The notes under the pieces are model-generated. The model searched no databases. It had not been told where the DNA came from and saw nothing but the letters and a program-made list of their open reading frames with translations. Of a DNA stretch of 64,000 nt, positions 1 through 8,743 are shown in pieces (position 1 is the first letter of the stretch; the number at the start of each line of letters is the position of its first letter). Source of the stretch: CBDCXE01 sp965223725 [NCBI: Nitrospinota bacterium] (lineage in GTDB: Bacteria > Nitrospinota_A > UBA7883); NCBI GenBank assembly GCA_965223725.1, contig CBDCXE010000005.1, forward strand, positions 434,001-498,000, read 5' to 3'. A program made the translations under genes and the position numbers.

Positions 1-86
1 CGTCTGACAATTGTAAACATTGTGCTGGTTACTATATGTCACAGCACGCATGCCGGTCAAACATGCATGGGCCGCCAGTTATATTT

Positions 87-728
87 TCACCCGATCGATA
101 TTTCCGCGGAACAGCGGCCCGCGCCGTCGGCGATGGTCTCTTTCACCTCCAGGGTCGCGTTACTGTTCAGGCCGGATACGAAACCTTTGAGCCAGGCGTT
201 ATGCACGGCGCACATTTTGCTCGGCGAGCAGGCGGTATACTCCCAGTTCGGTATATGGTTGCAGGCTGTATGGTTGTAGGCGAACCGCTTATTATCGATC
301 GGCTGCACCTCGGCGCCAGGGTCGCACGGCATGCCCTCCAGCACATAGTCATTCACATATTTATACAATGCTTCGGCATCATCCACCGCTTCGCCCGACT
401 GCGACAGGGCCTGCTCCGCCGACGCTTTGCCATGCGCCTCAACGGTCTGTAAAACCTTATCGAAATCGCTGGCAGTTTCCACTATTCCGGCCTCAAATAC
501 TTCCACCTTGGATATCAGCCCATATAAAAACTGATGTATCGAATTATCTCCCACCAGTTGAGCCAGGTCGGCGCCTTCCAGCTTCTGACCATAATCCGCT
601 ATTTTTTGATCGACAGCTTCTTTTTGACCGTTGTCGGAGAGCATAGACGCGATAGCAAACGCCCTGCCTTCCATGTGTACTATTTTATTAAACAACCAGT
701 GATGTATTGGTCCTAAAAATGCGCTCAC
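87..728 (-). CDS. Conserved hypothetical protein, ATC-hydrolase-like C-terminus
   Basis: Soluble 213-residue protein with a GTG start; AAGGA lies about 6 bases upstream. No signal peptide or membrane segment is visible. The N-terminus reads FLGPIHHWLFNKI, a motif I associate with uncharacterised proteins of anaerobes. The C-terminal third carries several cysteines (AYNHTACNHIPNWEYTAC, then KMC) and ends with ETIADGAGRCSAEI. That layout resembles the L-2-amino-thiazoline-4-carboxylate hydrolase-like family (PF14196), where a Gly-Cys pair near the end is conserved. The family link is tentative and the function unknown. The gene lies beyond the terminator that ends the neighbouring minus-strand transcript, so it is probably transcribed alone. 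Confidence 0.7.
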   Translation of the reverse strand: MSAFLGPIHHWLFNKIVHMEGRAFAIASMLSDNGQKEAVDQKIADYGQKLEGADLAQLVGDNSIHQFLYGLISKVEVFEAGIVETASDFDKVLQTVEAHGKASAEQALSQSGEAVDDAEALYKYVNDYVLEGMPCDPGAEVQPIDNKRFAYNHTACNHIPNWEYTACSPSKMCAVHNAWLKGFVSGLNSNATLEVKETIADGAGRCSAEISIG

Positions 729-837
729 GTTTTATCCTTATTAAATTTTAATTTGTTTCAGGTTAATTCAGATTATCGGTTCACCCGCTGATATCAACAA
801 TGACTTTTGTCACATTATATCCAGCCAGCCAAATGAT

Positions 838-873
838 AAAAAAAACCGACCCCTTTATATAAAGAGGTCGGCT
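838..873 (-). terminator. Rho-independent terminator
   Basis: Read on the minus strand this is a GC-rich stem (CCGACC paired with GGTCGG, extended by an AT stem around TTTATATAAA), followed directly by a run of eight T. It lies just downstream of the stop codon at 894 and would end the transcript of the Fe-S protein gene. Confidence 0.85.
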
Positions 874-893
874 ATATTGCTGAAAACTGAATA

Positions 894-2171
894 CTACGAT
901 TCAGCAGGGCTGTCCGCAGGGCCGTCTGCTTTAAGATGCTGAGAGCAAAGCTCCATAATATCCATCACTTTCACTTCATCATCGGCGTAGCCTTCATTCG
1001 ATTCGTTGACTTTCTGGTAGCATGCAGGGCAGGAGAGCACCATTTTCTTGGCGCCCAGCGCGCGCGCTTCATCAATAGCGATCCGGCCCATTTTGATCGC
1101 GTTTTCGCTGAACACTTTCTTCACAGCGCCGCCAGCGCCACAACAGCGCGCAAGCATTCGGTTCTGACCAAATTCGGCCAGGTCCACGCCAGGGATCGCT
1201 TTCAAAACATCCCGGGGCTCTTCGGTGACACCTACACCGCGGGCGAGGTAGCAAGGATCATCGTATACAATCCTTTCGTTGAGTGGTTTTTCGAATTTGA
1301 TTTTACCTTCCCTGATGCTTTCGATCATGAACTGGCTCATGTGGCGGATCTTGAACGGCAGTTTGCCACCCCACCATGTGGGCCAGTCCCGGGTCATGAT
1401 ATTACAACAACATGGGCAGGAGCTGATCAACGTTTTGACACCCCTGTCGGCGTAGTCCTGGATCACTGGCCGAACAAGGTCCGGAATGATCTTGTGCTGG
1501 CCCGAAACAAAAAGTGGAAAACCACAACAGATCTCCCTTTCCGGCGGCAGCATCATATAATCGATGCCAGAAGCGGTGAGCATTTTCACGTCACCGATCG
1601 CCATCGGCTGCGACTCATACGCAGTTGTACAACCTGTATAATAAGCGATCTCGGCTTCTTCCTTGTAAGGAGGGCAGTCTTCCGGCCACCAGTCATATCT
1701 TTTTTCAGCCGGCTGGTTATATACGTTGCCTGTTTCCAGGGTCACCTTCTCCATCATGTTTTGCGGCTCCCACGGGCCATAACCCATCTCCACCATCCTT
1801 GCGCGGAGGAAAGGCCAGAGGCGCTGGGAGAATATCCCGGACTCGCACATTTCGCCACATCGCCCGCACGTGGTGCATTCCCACAACGATTTGGACAGAT
1901 GTTTCATCTCGTCCTCGCTGATATGGCCCGGGCCCATCAGCTTGGCTTGCAGCCCTTCGGTGCGCTGGATTAATGATCTAAACAAGGCTATCTTATCTGG
2001 AGGCGAAACAGATGTATCTCCGGTTACATCCTGTATAGGGCACTCTGTAAGGCACGCTCCGCATCGGGTGCAGGCGTCTATCTCTATTAATTGTCGTTTC
2101 GACAGTCCTGAAGTAAAGTCAAAGTTTTCGGTGGCTGGTGGATTATTTGGCTTAATCGGCATATTTGGCAC
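894..2171 (-). CDS. CCG-domain Fe-S oxidoreductase (HdrD/GlpC-like)
   Basis: A 425-residue soluble electron-transfer protein. Two ferredoxin-type clusters are visible: Cys34, 37, 40, 44 and Cys99, 102, 105, 109. They are followed by two complete CCG (cysteine-rich) domains: a GCT start, ICCGF and SSCPCC in the first, and DPC, RCCGAGG and SCPAC in the second. In HdrB/HdrD, GlpC and LutA such domains bind non-cubane clusters and handle thiols or pass electrons to quinone. There is no membrane segment, so a partner is needed. It lies after hisD at the end of the dsr-containing strand run, but has about 190 bp of its own upstream DNA with a palindrome. The substrate is unknown; a role beside DsrK is possible but inferred only from position. 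Confidence 0.85.
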   Translation of the reverse strand: MPNMPIKPNNPPATENFDFTSGLSKRQLIEIDACTRCGACLTECPIQDVTGDTSVSPPDKIALFRSLIQRTEGLQAKLMGPGHISEDEMKHLSKSLWECTTCGRCGEMCESGIFSQRLWPFLRARMVEMGYGPWEPQNMMEKVTLETGNVYNQPAEKRYDWWPEDCPPYKEEAEIAYYTGCTTAYESQPMAIGDVKMLTASGIDYMMLPPEREICCGFPLFVSGQHKIIPDLVRPVIQDYADRGVKTLISSCPCCCNIMTRDWPTWWGGKLPFKIRHMSQFMIESIREGKIKFEKPLNERIVYDDPCYLARGVGVTEEPRDVLKAIPGVDLAEFGQNRMLARCCGAGGAVKKVFSENAIKMGRIAIDEARALGAKKMVLSCPACYQKVNESNEGYADDEVKVMDIMELCSQHLKADGPADSPAES

Positions 2172-2236
2172 CTCTCATAAATTAGGTCTTATCAAAATGA
2201 TTCAAAACCCCAAAACTAGTAATTATATAACGAATA

Positions 2237-2257
2237 CAAACGATAGCTTATCGTTTG
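2237..2257. promoter_or_regulatory. Perfect inverted repeat, candidate operator
   Basis: CAAACGATA and TATCGTTTG form a perfect 9-bp inverted repeat around a 3-base centre, about 65 bp upstream of the Fe-S protein start. No T-run follows on either strand, so a protein-binding site is likelier than a terminator. The 193-bp gap between 2171 and 2365 holds nothing else I can name. Confidence 0.4.
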
Positions 2258-2364
2258 CAAACTTTAGAGCAATTTACACCACAATTCGCACAGTATCCTC
2301 GTCTATAGATAAAATTCTACAGAAGTGGGATACAAAAACCAAGGAAAAGATCAAGGAAGCCCTT

Positions 2365-3654
2365 TTATTGTTTGCGGAGCCGAACCCTCACAGCGTTGGC
2401 GTGCGAGGTCAGCCCCTCTTCCTGGGCCACCGCGATGGCATGTTCGGCGATGCTCTCTAACCCGTTCTTTGTAAAAGATATAAGGCTTGTCCGCTTTATA
2501 AAATCATACACACCCAATGGCGAGAAAAACCGGGCCGAACCGCCGGTGGGCAACACATGATTCGGGCCGGCGCAATAATCGCCCAGCGCTTCCGGGGTGT
2601 ATGGCCCGACGAACAGGGCGCCGGCGTTTATCACCCGGTCCACGTAACTGTCGGCGTTTTTTATCATCAGCTCGTAATGCTCCGGCGCTAACTGATTGGA
2701 AAGGTCAAACGCCTGGTCAAGCGAGTTCACGACAAACGCATAACAGTTTTTCTTCAGGCATTTCCGGATCAGTGTAGCGCGTGTCAGGCCCTTCAGTTGT
2801 TTTTCCAGGCGGTTGGTCACTTTATCCGCCAACGCCCTGGATGTGGTGACCAGGATGGGGTATGCGTTTTCGTCATGCTCCGCCTGCGAAAGAAGATCGG
2901 CGGCGATGAAATCCGGGTCGGCGCCGGCGTCGGCCAGGATCAATATCTCGCTCGGTCCCGCCACCATGTCTATATCCACACGACCGAACAGCTGACGTTT
3001 CGCTTCCGCCACATACACGTTGCCCGGCCCGACGATTTTGTCCACCGGTTTGATCGTCTTCGTTCCATACGCCAGCGCCGCCACCGCCTGGGCGCCGCCC
3101 ACCTTATATATTTCACTCACCCCGGCTATACGCGTTGCCACGAGGGTATGTGGATTAATTTTTCCGTTCGGCGTCGGGGTTGTCATCACGATTCGTTCCA
3201 CCCCGGCAATCTGCGCCGGTATGGCGTTCATCAACACAGAGCTGGGGTAGGAGGCGGCGCCGCCCGGCACATATATCCCGGCGCTGGCCAGGGGGCGGAT
3301 CAACTGGCCCAGCCGCGACCCTTTCGTATTCACCGTCCACGACTTCTCTTTTTGGCGTGCGTGGAACTTTCTGATTCTATCGGCCGACACTTCCAGCGAA
3401 TTGATGACCGACCGATCCGCCAGCTTGAAACATTTGTCGATCTCCCGTTTCGACACTTTCATTGTCCGCGTCGTATAATCGGCCTTGTCGAACTTTTTCG
3501 TATAACGCAGCAGCGCCGCGTCACCTTTGCCCCTGACATCCTGGATGATTTTATCCACCGTATCAGCCACATCGGTGGGGCCATGCTCTATTCTGTTCAC
3601 CAGCTTCAGGACCGCTTTTTTATATTCCTTGCTGTTGGCAATGATGATTTTCAT
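2365..3654 (-). CDS. hisD: Histidinol dehydrogenase
   Basis: HisD catalyses the last two oxidations of histidine synthesis, L-histidinol to L-histidine, with NAD and zinc. The start at 3654 (MKIIIANS) is chosen because it gives 429 residues, the usual family length. Upstream in-frame sequence overlaps the GH57 gene and does not look like HisD. Family motifs are clear: PGGAASYPSS, GPGNVYVAEAK, DMVAGPSE, LLSQAEHDE (zinc ligands), LAPEHYEL (catalytic Glu-His) and a C-terminal GLTSHANAV with the last zinc-ligand His. The ATG overlaps the GH57 stop as ATGA, so the two are translationally coupled, an unusual partnership. No other his gene is in the window. Confidence 0.97.
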   Translation of the reverse strand: MKIIIANSKEYKKAVLKLVNRIEHGPTDVADTVDKIIQDVRGKGDAALLRYTKKFDKADYTTRTMKVSKREIDKCFKLADRSVINSLEVSADRIRKFHARQKEKSWTVNTKGSRLGQLIRPLASAGIYVPGGAASYPSSVLMNAIPAQIAGVERIVMTTPTPNGKINPHTLVATRIAGVSEIYKVGGAQAVAALAYGTKTIKPVDKIVGPGNVYVAEAKRQLFGRVDIDMVAGPSEILILADAGADPDFIAADLLSQAEHDENAYPILVTTSRALADKVTNRLEKQLKGLTRATLIRKCLKKNCYAFVVNSLDQAFDLSNQLAPEHYELMIKNADSYVDRVINAGALFVGPYTPEALGDYCAGPNHVLPTGGSARFFSPLGVYDFIKRTSLISFTKNGLESIAEHAIAVAQEEGLTSHANAVRVRLRKQ

Positions 3655-5801
3655 TTCGTTTGTTCTACCGATAGAGTTATGGTGAATCGCTCCTTTTCGC
3701 CAGGGCCCAGCTCCAGCTTTCTCAGCAGAACAATGCAGGAGCCTTGATACGTTTTTTCGAAACCAGACTCGGATTGCGATACAGTCTCCACCGGAAAGCG
3801 CCACGCATCAAAAAGCTCCGGCGAGGCCAGGCTCACTTCAAAGCCGGCCCAGTCATCCCGCATTCCGATCTTTCTCATATTAACATCAGCGTCCGCCACC
3901 TTCAGCCTTGGCCGATCCGCCGATCCAGGAATCACCCAATATCTGTCCTCCGCGTCGGCCGCAAGCAGCGTCAGGTTAAACTCGATCCCTGACATGCAGT
4001 TAACCAGGTTATCGCCGTTATTTGCGATCTCGTATATCGCGGTGATGGTCGCGTCTTTATTATTAATGGTAAACTCTTTTGCGATGGTCACAAGGTGGCT
4101 GTTCCCGTTTAATTTTAGCTCACTGTCCCGCGACATGGTAATGATTGCGTTGTCATCTTTCTTGTCGATGGAGATTACATCATAGCTGGCGCCCGGGTTA
4201 TCGCTCGGTGGATCGTACCGGTTACTCATAAACTCTGCCATGGTTATCCCGTCGCCAAAAAAATGATCCTGAAAGCAGTGGCGTCCGTACCGGTCGTATA
4301 TCAGATTATTTTCCAGGCCTTCCTCTTTCATGGTTACCATATCGTGGATAGACTCCGGCTGGGTATCATCTCCATGTCCATAGGCGATTTCAGTCGCATG
4401 GTGGATAATTTTGTCATGATACGTTTCCTTGCGCCGCATAAAAGTGTTCGTCAGCGAGAAGCTGGACGGCTTGTAGTCGAGCAAAAACAGGCTGCCGCCA
4501 TAGCCGGGGTTGAACGCTGTTGTCATCTGCGGGTTTTCCACCACGATTTCGAAAGCGCCGTTCATATTGAAATCGAACTGGCTGATATCGACCCAGTGGG
4601 GATCGGCCTTGCTCGCTTTATCGGCGATTTTTTCTGCGTTTATAAGACTGTGATACACTGCGTGGCGAAGCGAGTTGAGGTATAACCCACCAAACATACC
4701 ATGCCAGTAGGCGCAGTTACACTGCCCTTTATACAGCTCCCGCCGGGCGGCGCTCATATCGATGTCATCATGCTCCAGTTTCGAAACCTTGCCCGAAATA
4801 TGCAGCATACGTTTATGCATGCGGTTGGCCTCTTCATATTTCGACAGGAAGTTGTCCCACACGCCGCCACGGATGAACGGCTTCCAATCATCCTTTTTGC
4901 CCATCTCCTCAACCTGCTTCAAAACAGAAGAGAACTTGGCGCCAGATTCTGTGTTCAGCGTCCACTCCATCATCTCTTCATACGACGCCATCGGCATATA
5001 TACCCGACCCATGGAGCCATTACTATCCAGATGATCGGAGAACAACGCTGTGTTAACGGCGTCTGCATTCTCTTCCAGAGCCGTATAAAAATTGTGGAGC
5101 CATTTCTCCTCATACACCCACTGATATGTGCCGGGCCACAAGCCGAGCTTTTCTCCATCATCGCCATAGGTTATGCCCATGGTTCCTTCATGGCCGTCCG
5201 CCTGCCGCAGATAGTCGATGGTCTCGCCCGGCATTTTGAACGGGATGGAGTAGCGCAGATTCTTGTCGATGGGGAAGACCGCGACGGAATGGCCATGCTT
5301 CTCTGTCATGTAATATCCGGTCATATCATCGGCGCCCAACCCGGCATAGTAGAAATGGGTATCGTCCAGCAGCGTGTAGCGTATCCCGGCTTTTGATAAT
5401 ATTTTCGGGATAGAGGGGTCCCATATCCGCTCCGTCAACCATGCTCCCTGTGGGACGAGCCCAAACCGTTTCAGGATATACTCATTCATCATTTCGATCT
5501 GGCCGATGGCGTCGCCCTCTGGTATGGAGGAGAGGATAGGCTCGTAATATCCGCCGGACAAAATTTCCACCTGTCCACGCTGCGCCAGCGCCGCCACATC
5601 GTCGATATATTTAGGACGGTTCGCCTCCAGCCAGTCCAGCAACGGGCCGCTGTGGTGGAGGTTGAGCTTGATCCCGGGATGCTCCTTCAATACGTTTAGC
5701 TGCGGCTCATAGCAGGTCGTGAATGACTCCTCAAACACATGCTCAAAGTTGCCGATCGGCTGATGGTTGTGTGTGCCCATCATGAAGTCAACCCGACCCA
5801 T
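3651..5801 (-). CDS. GH57 4-alpha-glucanotransferase / alpha-amylase-type enzyme
   Basis: Cytoplasmic family 57 glycoside hydrolase of 716 residues, acting on alpha-1,4-glucans such as glycogen. The start at 5801 is chosen over an in-frame ATG 11 codons upstream because GGGGGA precedes it. With this start the catalytic residues fall at Glu124 (AWLTERIWDP, nucleophile) and Asp214/215 (TYGDDGEKLG), matching the numbering of the Thermococcus litoralis 4-alpha-glucanotransferase (Glu123, Asp214). The N-terminal THNHQPIGNF and the NCAYWHGMFGG segment are further GH57 conserved regions. The long C-terminal half corresponds to the DUF1925/DUF1926-type beta domains. It follows dsrK and overlaps hisD by 4 bases. 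Exact activity (transferase or amylase) cannot be set from sequence. Confidence 0.92.
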   Translation of the reverse strand: MGRVDFMMGTHNHQPIGNFEHVFEESFTTCYEPQLNVLKEHPGIKLNLHHSGPLLDWLEANRPKYIDDVAALAQRGQVEILSGGYYEPILSSIPEGDAIGQIEMMNEYILKRFGLVPQGAWLTERIWDPSIPKILSKAGIRYTLLDDTHFYYAGLGADDMTGYYMTEKHGHSVAVFPIDKNLRYSIPFKMPGETIDYLRQADGHEGTMGITYGDDGEKLGLWPGTYQWVYEEKWLHNFYTALEENADAVNTALFSDHLDSNGSMGRVYMPMASYEEMMEWTLNTESGAKFSSVLKQVEEMGKKDDWKPFIRGGVWDNFLSKYEEANRMHKRMLHISGKVSKLEHDDIDMSAARRELYKGQCNCAYWHGMFGGLYLNSLRHAVYHSLINAEKIADKASKADPHWVDISQFDFNMNGAFEIVVENPQMTTAFNPGYGGSLFLLDYKPSSFSLTNTFMRRKETYHDKIIHHATEIAYGHGDDTQPESIHDMVTMKEEGLENNLIYDRYGRHCFQDHFFGDGITMAEFMSNRYDPPSDNPGASYDVISIDKKDDNAIITMSRDSELKLNGNSHLVTIAKEFTINNKDATITAIYEIANNGDNLVNCMSGIEFNLTLLAADAEDRYWVIPGSADRPRLKVADADVNMRKIGMRDDWAGFEVSLASPELFDAWRFPVETVSQSESGFEKTYQGSCIVLLRKLELGPGEKERFTITLSVEQTK

Positions 5802-5882
5802 TTGCTTCCCCCAACAATTGTTCCTGACATTCAACTATTAACTATGGCACATATTAACTATGGGAAGACATGATAAATCCAG

Positions 5883-5901
5883 AGCGTGAATTTGTCACGC
5901 T
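5883..5901. promoter_or_regulatory. Inverted repeat between dsrK and the GH57 gene
   Basis: AGCGTGA and TCACGCT form a perfect 7-bp inverted repeat with a 5-base centre in the 126-bp gap. It resembles a CRP-type half-site pair but with spacing of 5 instead of 6, and no T-run follows. It could be an operator for GH57-hisD or a transcript hairpin after dsrK. Confidence 0.35.
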
Positions 5902-5927
5902 ATTTGAGCAAGATTTCAAAGAAAGCG

Positions 5928-7427
5928 CTAGACGCCGACCTTGCCGCCCAGCACCACAGCGTTGGACACCAGCTGGTGCAGGCTGGCCACCACGTCCATA
6001 TCGATCCCATACTGGGGCAGGACCTTTGTGAACTGCGCCTTGCATATGGCGCAAATCATCGCCATCGTGTTCACGCCGTGCCGCTCCATCACATCGTGCA
6101 GAGCCTGGGCCCGGGGGCTGGCCCCTTTGACGCGGAGGTCCATCAGCTCGTCGGTCAGCAATCCGCCGCCGCCGCCGCAACAGAACGTCACCTCGCGGAT
6201 AGTCTCATCATCCATATCCACGAAGTTGTTGCAGACGCTTCTGATAATCTCCCGCGGTATTTCGAACTGGCCGCCCGGCATGTCACCCATCCGGGAGCCG
6301 CGCGCCACATTGCACGAGTCGTGGAACGTGACCACCAGATCGTCGTTGGCCGATTTGTCCAGCTTCACGCCATCCCGCCTGATCAGGTCGAGGGTGAACT
6401 CGGCGATGTGGGTCGGTGTCTGGTGTTTCGGGTCGAGGAAATCGAACGGGCCGATCAGGGTGTTCCAGAAGCTGTAGCCCACCCGCCACGCATGACCGCA
6501 TTCACCCACGATGATTCGTTTGACCTTCAGGTCGTGCGCCGCTTCACGGATCCTTTTGGCGACGTTTTGCATGGTGTCGAAGTTGCCGATGAACATGCCA
6601 AAATTGGCGAACTCCGAAGCGTAGGAGCTGACTGTCCAGGATACACCCGCCTCGTGGAATATCTTACCGTAACCAGTAAACCCTTCGATATGGGGCGAGC
6701 TGAAGAAATCGGCCGATGGCGCGATCAGCAGAACATCCGCGCCTTCCTCATCCAGCGGGAAGCGAACAAGCGTCCCGGTCTCTTCTTCTGTATCCTCTTC
6801 CAAAAACTCCAGCGTGTTTTCAAGCGCAGGTTTGGTGATGCCCAGGTTGTTGCCCACATCCAGCACTTTGCCCAGTATCTCGTTACAATATTTCTGGCCC
6901 ACGCCAACGCTATCCATGATCTCCCGGGCGGCCATCGATATCTCTGCCGTGTCTATCCCGTACGGGCAGAACACCGAACAGCGGCGGCACTGGGAGCATT
7001 GGTGGAAATAGTTGTACCAGTCGGCGAACACATCCTCGGTCAGATCCTCCGCGCCGGCCAATCCGGGGAACAGCTTGCCGCCTGTTGTAAAATTCCGCCG
7101 GTATACCTTGCGCAGCAGCTCCTGCCGCGCCACCGGCATGTTGTTCGGGTCGCCCGTGCCCAGGTAGTAGTGGCACTTGTCGGCGCACGCCCCGCACCGC
7201 ACACAGATATCCATGAACACCTGGAACGAGCGATATTTGCCCAGCAGCTCGCCCATTTTATCGATGGCTTTCTCTTGCCAGTTATCGACCTTTTCGGCAG
7301 GGAAACCGATGCCGGTGTTATGTTCCGGCGCGGCTGGGTTGGTCTGGTAATGGGCGGTGGCGCCCGGTTCGATTTTCGGTACGACGATCTCGCCGGTCAG
7401 TTCATCAGTTTCTATTTTGTCCGCCAC
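5928..7427 (-). CDS. dsrK: DsrK, Fe-S subunit of DsrMK complex
   Basis: Cytoplasmic-face subunit of the DsrMK membrane complex, thought to exchange electrons between menaquinol and the DsrC disulfide/trisulfide. Two 4Fe-4S motifs are present: Cys75, 78, 81, 85 (CVRCGACADKC) and Cys144, 147, 150, 154 (CSQCRRCSVFC). The C-terminal half has the HdrD-like catalytic region: ECGHAWR, HDSCNVAR, FCCGGGGG and ICAICKAQ. At 499 residues it is slightly shorter than most DsrK. The start at 7427 lies 24 bp after dsrM. dsrJ, dsrO and dsrP, which follow dsrK in many organisms, are absent here; a GH57 gene follows instead. Confidence 0.95.
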   Translation of the reverse strand: MADKIETDELTGEIVVPKIEPGATAHYQTNPAAPEHNTGIGFPAEKVDNWQEKAIDKMGELLGKYRSFQVFMDICVRCGACADKCHYYLGTGDPNNMPVARQELLRKVYRRNFTTGGKLFPGLAGAEDLTEDVFADWYNYFHQCSQCRRCSVFCPYGIDTAEISMAAREIMDSVGVGQKYCNEILGKVLDVGNNLGITKPALENTLEFLEEDTEEETGTLVRFPLDEEGADVLLIAPSADFFSSPHIEGFTGYGKIFHEAGVSWTVSSYASEFANFGMFIGNFDTMQNVAKRIREAAHDLKVKRIIVGECGHAWRVGYSFWNTLIGPFDFLDPKHQTPTHIAEFTLDLIRRDGVKLDKSANDDLVVTFHDSCNVARGSRMGDMPGGQFEIPREIIRSVCNNFVDMDDETIREVTFCCGGGGGLLTDELMDLRVKGASPRAQALHDVMERHGVNTMAMICAICKAQFTKVLPQYGIDMDVVASLHQLVSNAVVLGGKVGV

Positions 7428-7451
7428 TATTCTATACCGAGCCTTTCATAG

Positions 7452-8189
7452 TTATTCCGCTTCGCCCGCCGCCCATGGGTTGACATGGCGACGTTCCCTG
7501 CTGTCGTCCACCTGGTTGCGGGTGGGGGAGAAGAAAATACCGCCCATATGCATCAGCTTGGAGAACGGGAAATAAACGACAAGTATCAGCACCAGCGACA
7601 GGTGGGCGATGAACACCGGGTCCGCCGGCATCTCCACCGGGCTGAAGGTAACGATCCCGATCATGAAGTTTTTAACAGATGTCACATCGGTGCGCACGAT
7701 GAACTTCATCACCAGGCCGGTCCACGCGATTAACCCGATGAGAACCAGCGCGAAATAGTCGGCAAATATACTGATATACCGGACACGATCCACCATCAGC
7801 CGCCGGACAAACAGGGCAACCGCGCCCGCCAGCAGCACAACACCAGCCCATACACCCGGAGGCCCCGCCAGCGCCACAACGCCCGGCACAGGGTCCAGAA
7901 AATAACGGAGGTGGCGGAACAGCACCAGGGCCAACGCGGCATGGAAAACATAGCCGGTCAGCCATGTCCATTTATTACCTTTGAACAAGCTGGTGAACAA
8001 CAGCACCTCGCCCAGCAACCGGATCACGACGCCACCTTTGGTTGTGGGCGCCGGTGTGGTCGGTATCTTCAGTGGGGCAGGGGTCAGCGCATATCCCCAG
8101 ATGCGCGCCAGAAACGCCAGCAGGAATACGGCTGTCGATGCGTAACAAAGAGTGATAAAAAGCAGTGAAAGCGCAGAAAGGTCACCCAT
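7452..8189 (-). CDS. dsrM: DsrM, heme b membrane subunit of DsrMK complex
   Basis: Integral membrane cytochrome b of the nitrate reductase gamma (NarI) type that hands electrons between the quinone pool and DsrK. About five to six hydrophobic segments can be seen in 245 residues. Candidate heme-ligand histidines lie in GYVFHAALALVLFRHLRYF and in FIAHLSLVLI, with a further His in the LMHMGG segment near the C-terminus. The protein ends soon after the last helix, at the short end of the DsrM range. It lies 40 bp downstream of dsrC and directly upstream of dsrK, the conserved order for this pair. Confidence 0.93.
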   Translation of the reverse strand: MGDLSALSLLFITLCYASTAVFLLAFLARIWGYALTPAPLKIPTTPAPTTKGGVVIRLLGEVLLFTSLFKGNKWTWLTGYVFHAALALVLFRHLRYFLDPVPGVVALAGPPGVWAGVVLLAGAVALFVRRLMVDRVRYISIFADYFALVLIGLIAWTGLVMKFIVRTDVTSVKNFMIGIVTFSPVEMPADPVFIAHLSLVLILVVYFPFSKLMHMGGIFFSPTRNQVDDSRERRHVNPWAAGEAE

Positions 8190-8229
8190 CCTGGTCTATT
8201 ACAACCTCCCTATCCAGAGATATAGTACG

Positions 8230-8562
8230 TTATACGCAACCAGTCGGCTTTGGCAGACCAGCTATTTTACAAGCCTGTTTGGCCGGGCCACCCGGGTACA
8301 GCTCGTACAGATATTTCGTATTGCCCTTTTCCTTGCCCAGCTTTTTGCCGATGGCTTTTGTAAGGATCCGGATCATCGGCGCGATCTTGTACTCTTCATA
8401 ATACTCACGCAGGAAAGTGATCACTTCCCAATGCGCTTCAGTCATGTCCAGGCCTTCTTCATCAGCCAGGTATTTACCCACATCTTCGTTCCATTGATCC
8501 AGGTCGACAAGATATCCGTCTTCGTCTGTTTCATATGTTGTATCGTTGAGTTGAAAAGCCAT
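8230..8562 (-). CDS. dsrC: DsrC sulfur-carrier protein
   Basis: A 110-residue sulfur carrier that binds sulfur between two C-terminal cysteines as a trisulfide during sulfite reduction or sulfide oxidation. Both are present: Cys98 and the penultimate Cys109, separated by ten residues (CKIAGLPKPTGC then Val). This marks true DsrC as opposed to TusE-like homologues with one cysteine. The start is preceded by a perfect AGGAGG eight bases upstream, suggesting strong translation. A 181-bp leader containing a promoter separates it from dsrL, consistent with dsrC being expressed in excess of DsrAB. Confidence 0.97.
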   Translation of the reverse strand: MAFQLNDTTYETDEDGYLVDLDQWNEDVGKYLADEEGLDMTEAHWEVITFLREYYEEYKIAPMIRILTKAIGKKLGKEKGNTKYLYELYPGGPAKQACKIAGLPKPTGCV

Positions 8563-8640
8563 TAAAATAAACCTCCTGATATTCCTTTATGTAAAAAACA
8601 TTTCATATAGCCACAGACCTGTCTTTGGTCCACGAAATAC

Positions 8641-8674
8641 ATTATAACAAAAACTTTACCTCATAGATAAAGTT
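8641..8674 (-). promoter_or_regulatory. dsrC promoter with overlapping inverted repeat
   Basis: On the minus strand a TATAAT -10 box (8641-8646) lies about 80 bp before the dsrC ATG. Just upstream is a perfect 7-bp inverted repeat, AACTTTA and TAAAGTT (8652-8674), overlapping the -35 region, where the -35 match is weak. The arrangement suggests an activator or repressor site. Confidence 0.5.
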
Positions 8675-8693
8675 ACAATCGCATATCTGCCCC

Positions 8694-8721
8694 AAAACTG
8701 CCATTTGGCGCAGTCTGGCAG
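8694..8721 (-). terminator. Weak hairpin terminator after dsrL
   Basis: On the minus strand CTGCCA and TGGCAG pair across a 12-base loop and are followed by TTTT. The stem is only 6 bp, so it may only reduce read-through from dsrABL into dsrC. Confidence 0.35.
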
Positions 8722-8743
8722 ATTGTTTATATCAACATGTAAG

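Noticed and set aside
5886-7451. Long open frame (521 codons) on the plus strand opposite dsrK
   Set aside because: Codon content mirrors the high-GC dsrK frame; no motif, no ribosome-binding site, and dsrK is certain on the other strand.
8230-8562. TusE or a regulatory DsrC homologue
   Set aside because: Both C-terminal cysteines with ten residues between are present, which marks true DsrC.
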